Origin: Syntrophomonadaceae bacterium
GTDB lineage: Bacteria > Bacillota > Dethiobacteria > DTU022
Length of the DNA stretch: 7,457 nt
Direction of reading: 5' to 3'
Assembly (NCBI GenBank): GCA_007136055.1
Contig: SLHT01000060.1
Coordinates: 1 to 7,457, forward strand
The position numbers and the translations under genes were made by a program. Each line of letters begins with the position of its first letter. Position 1 is the first letter of the stretch. Positions 5,492-7,457 of the stretch are shown piece after piece. The notes under the pieces were generated by a model, which ran no database searches, was not told where the DNA came from, and was given only the letters and a program-made list of their open reading frames with translations.

Positions 5492-5502
5492 CCCCCCCCC
5501 CC
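5492..5502. repeat. Homopolymer of 11 C
   Basis: Eleven consecutive C residues separate the DUF2283 operon promoter region from the left end of the insertion sequence. Such tracts change length readily by slippage. It may be an expanded version of the CCCC at the element's terminus, since the right end also has four C in the equivalent position. Confidence 0.9.
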
Positions 5503-5503
5503 G

Positions 5504-5515
5504 ACTTTTACAATT
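5504..5515 (+). repeat. Left terminal inverted repeat of the IS
   Basis: ACTTTTACAATT matches the right end at 11 of 12 bases in inverted orientation. Outward it is preceded by G and the 11-C tract, so the true terminus is probably a few C residues further left. Confidence 0.65.
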
Positions 5516-5538
5516 AGCATAGTAAATTGAACGTGAAG

Positions 5539-5590
5539 AACACAGAAAAACCCTTTAAAGACGAAGATTTCTGCGTTTTTTTATTTTTTC
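5539..5590 (+). terminator. Terminator inside the IS left end
   Basis: AACACAGAAA (5539-5548) pairs with TTTCTGCGTT (5568-5577) with a single mismatch, and a T-rich tract (GTTTTTTATTTTTT) follows. This is a good rho-independent terminator reading into the element. Such structures shield transposase genes from outside promoters. Confidence 0.6.
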
Positions 5591-5640
5591 TATTAACGTT
5601 ATGCTGCAGATTTGCGACATTAGAAATGAGGCGATCTGCT

Positions 5641-7254
5641 ATGAAAAAAAAGACATAAAAAAGCGGGGCGGCGTTTCGAAAACTGATGTCCGGGTAGTCG
5701 AAGGCTATCGTCCTGGACCGGGTCAACCCACAAAGCAAAGAACTATAAAAAGTTTCGGTTATCTTGAAAACCAGGAAGATTCCGAGAAGTTCCTGCAAGA
5801 AGTTGAAGATTTTAACGCCAGCTACAAAAAAGAAAACACTCCGCTTCGAATTGAAGCTGCAGGAACAGCAAAAATGTACAGTGAGGAAAACCGGCGGCAT
5901 AACTATGGATACAAATTTCTTGAGGCTGTCTATGATTTGCTTGATATTGATTCATTCATTAAGGGCTATGAAAAAAGCACAAAGATTTCGGGGCAAGTAT
6001 TCCCCTGGCGACATATTCAAATTCCTGGTATTTTTAAGGATCCTGCGCCCAGACTCGAAACGTGCTACCTTCCAGCTGAAAAATGGTTTCTACGAGATGT
6101 GTACGGATTTTACTCTGCCGGATATATACCGCTCACTAGATCACTTCGCGAACTTCGAGGTGGAGTTACAGCGCCATTTGAATGAGCGAGTCAAGGAGAC
6201 TATTGGCCGGGATCTATCTTACGCATTCTATGACGTAACCAACTACTTTTTTGAGATTGACTTTCCAAATGGCGAAGAGGACCTGCGCAAAAGAGGCGTG
6301 TCGAAGGAGCACCTTACCAGCCCAATCACAGCAATGGGCCTTTTCATTGATTCAAAGGGACTTCCGATCAGCATGTCGATCTTCCCCGGCAATACGAGCG
6401 AGTCACTTACCCTTCAGCCGACCATGAATGACGTCAAAGAGTCATACGGGCTGGGCAGGCTGGTCGTGGTTGCTGATAAAGGGGTCAATTCTTCAAAAAA
6501 CATTGATATGATCGTAGAAAGTGGTGATGGCTTCGTTTTCTCGCAAGTCCTAAAAGGTAAAAAAGGAAAGCGGGAGGAAAAGCTTAATAAAGCTGCATGC
6601 TCTGTAAAGAACAATGCCTACAGCATCAAAAAGGGTGTTGATGAATATACAAAAGAAAGTATCATCGACAAAAAGACCGGTGAAGTTTTGGAGAACACGA
6701 AAAAGCGGCGCTCCGTGGACTTAGAAAAGGCAGAGATAGATGCGATCTTTGACAGGTATTTTTGCATTATCACCAGCGAACTTGACTATGATGAGCGCAA
6801 AATGCGCCAGGTCTACAGCGGACTTTGGCGCATAGAGCAGTCCTTTACAGTTATGAAATCAGACCTTTATGCCAGACCTGTGTTTGTCAGTACCAATGAG
6901 CATATAAGGGCGCACTTCCTGATCTGTTTTGTCGCACTGCTTATCATCCGAATCATTCAGTACCACATGAGAGAAAAGGCCCTCTCAGCCGAACGAATTG
7001 CCAGGGCGCTCGGTGCTGCGACGTGCCAGGTTTTAAAGGGCGGCATTGTTCACCTAGACGATGTCGGCGGGGCCATTGCGTTTCAAAAAATTCGTGATAA
7101 AAAAGGCATTCTCGTGGACACGCTGGCATACTCGGATGAGGACGAAATTGCCCTGGACTACGAATTAATCCAGGATACATACGGCACAGATTGCTACAAT
7201 ATCTATTTGCGGCAGGAGGTTTTTAACAAATTCTTGAAAAATATTACTCTGTAG
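5641..7254 (+). pseudogene. IS1634/IS4-family DDE transposase with two opposite frameshifts
   Basis: Three segments add up to a protein of about 537 residues. ATG 5641 is followed by eight A and then a stop; one more A would join it to KKDIKKRGGVSKTDVRVVEGYRPGPG... in the next frame, the usual IS1634-type N-terminus (VEGYR, QRTIKSFGYLE). That frame runs to about 5990 (GYEKSTK), where a +1 shift is needed to reach FRGKYSPGDIFKFL... and the rest. Catalytic residues are in the third segment: Asp in FYDVTNYFF (6232-6234), Asp in VVADKGVNSSKN (6475-6477) and Glu in LWRIEQSFTVMK (6835-6837) with the E-six-K spacing of the IS4 group. A GAGG lies about 10 bases before ATG 5641. The alternative ATG at 5601 lacks a ribosome binding site. 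All three catalytic residues remain; only reading-frame errors inactivate it. Confidence 0.8.
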
Positions 7255-7282
7255 CATAACATAAATATTTTACCGCAAAATC

Positions 7283-7320
7283 AAAAAAGCCCCGTGCTTT
7301 CTACATAGCTGGGGCTTTCG
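7283..7320 (+). terminator. Terminator after the transposase
   Basis: AAAGCCCC (7286-7293) pairs perfectly with GGGGCTTT (7311-7318), with a further GCT/AGC pairing inside the loop. The A-run before the stem and the CTTT after it suit termination in both directions, though the downstream T-run is short. Confidence 0.6.
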
Positions 7321-7328
7321 TCATTTTA

Positions 7329-7340
7329 AACTGTAAAAGT
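7329..7340 (-). repeat. Right terminal inverted repeat of the IS
   Basis: AACTGTAAAAGT is the inverted counterpart of the left end with one mismatch. It is followed outward by GGGG, equivalent to the C-run at the left, which puts the element's end near 7344. Confidence 0.65.
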
Positions 7341-7371
7341 GGGGTGTTGCTTTTCAAGACCTGACCCCACT
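7338..7371. repeat. REP-like inverted repeat AGTGGGGT / ACCCCACT
   Basis: AGTGGGGT (7338-7345) is a perfect inverted copy of ACCCCACT (7364-7371), with an 18-base loop ending CAAGACCTG. On the minus strand it reads AGTGGGGTCAGGTCTTGAAA, a block I associate with REP-type IS200-like transposases in Clostridia. The left arm coincides with the IS right end, so the symmetry may be partly accidental. ATTTTATTTT after it could make it a terminator as well. Confidence 0.5.
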
Positions 7372-7419
7372 ATTTTATTTTATGAGTAGATTTTAGTAGG
7401 TCCAATCTAATATACCTAG

Positions 7420-7428
7420 TGCTATAAT
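7420..7428 (+). promoter_or_regulatory. Extended -10 promoter pointing out of the window
   Basis: TGCTATAAT is a perfect TGn-extended -10 box. No good -35 box is present at the usual spacing. No start codon with a ribosome binding site follows before the window ends, so the gene it would serve lies to the right. Confidence 0.35.
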
Positions 7429-7457
7429 ATTCATGATAATTGGCACCAGGTAGATAC

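Larger units (their letters stand above)
5500..7344 (+). mobile_element. Insertion sequence, IS1634/IS4-type, degenerate
   Basis: The element of about 1.85 kb carries one transposase gene, short inverted ends (ACTTTTACAATT at 5504-5515 and its counterpart ACTTTTACAGTT read inward on the minus strand from 7340), a terminator inside each end, and no passenger gene. Both ends are preceded on the outside by C-runs, with one extra G at the left. I see no clear target duplication: the outer flanks are CAGTAATTT before the C-run on the left and TGTTGC on the right. The transposase is frameshifted, so the copy is probably immobile unless helped by another copy. Confidence 0.75.

Noticed and set aside
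5514..5900. Minus-strand 128-codon frame over the IS left end
   Set aside because: It is antisense to the transposase N-terminus, whose VEGYR and TIKSFGYLE motifs are clearly coding on the plus strand.
5764..5990. The first part of the long plus-strand frame that starts at ATG 5764
   Set aside because: The conserved transposase residues between 5655 and about 5990 are in the other frame; this stretch (KTRKIPRSSCKK...) is out-of-frame reading. Only the portion from about 5990 onward is real.
1..7457. CRISPR arrays, tRNA, rRNA and known riboswitches
   Set aside because: No regularly spaced long repeats, no cloverleaf ending in a T-arm consensus, and no recognisable aptamer core were found on reading both strands.

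Overview
The window looks like an accessory, slowly eroding stretch of chromosome from a moderate-GC anaerobic Firmicute, probably of the Clostridia. The case rests on strong GGAGG-type ribosome binding sites, TATAAT promoters with TG extensions, GTG/TTG starts, a DUF2007 zinc-ribbon protein, an orphan polyferredoxin membrane protein, and scattered GGGGACGG-type hairpin repeats of the kind that accompany IS200-like (Y1) transposases. The lineage is inferred from gene content and style only.

Layout. Positions 1-585 (minus) hold the 5' part of a secreted, repeat-domain surface protein that starts at TTG and runs off the left edge; its promoter lies at 641-670. Positions 598-1203 are a gene-poor spacer with a REP-like hairpin, two sets of short direct repeats and one possible 12-residue peptide. 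Positions 1204-1512 are a zinc-type alcohol dehydrogenase (MDR) relic whose first residues are fused in frame to its last ~90. Positions 1635-2387 encode a membrane-anchored alpha/beta hydrolase whose well-placed ribosome binding site faces ATC instead of ATG. Positions 2449-3513 encode an intact membrane polyferredoxin with six likely transmembrane helices and two C-terminal 4Fe-4S motifs.

Positions 3640-4337 are an ABC-2 exporter in ruins: only the ATPase tail and the first half of the permease remain. The permease ends inside the remnant (about 4325-4500) of a REP-associated tyrosine transposase element, of which only the transposase N-terminus and the flanking repeat motifs survive. On the minus strand follow a zinc-ribbon/DUF2007 protein (4516-4869) and a two-gene toxin-antitoxin-like operon (5006-5458): a DUF2283 protein downstream of a small basic protein broken by a frameshift.

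Positions of about 5500-7344 are one insertion sequence of the IS1634/IS4 type with short inverted ends. Its DDE transposase gene carries two opposite frameshifts. The right end abuts another REP-like hairpin (7338-7371).

Working together: the genes do not form one pathway. The hydrolase and polyferredoxin may be co-transcribed (61-base gap), and the DUF2283 pair is translationally coupled. The common theme is decay: five coding units are truncated or frameshifted, a sixth has lost a canonical start, and REP-like repeats sit at many of the joints. I did not find a convincing new defence or biosynthetic system. The most interesting items are the collapsed REP transposase element and its dispersed repeats, the broken DUF2283 partner gene, and the ATC-start hydrolase.
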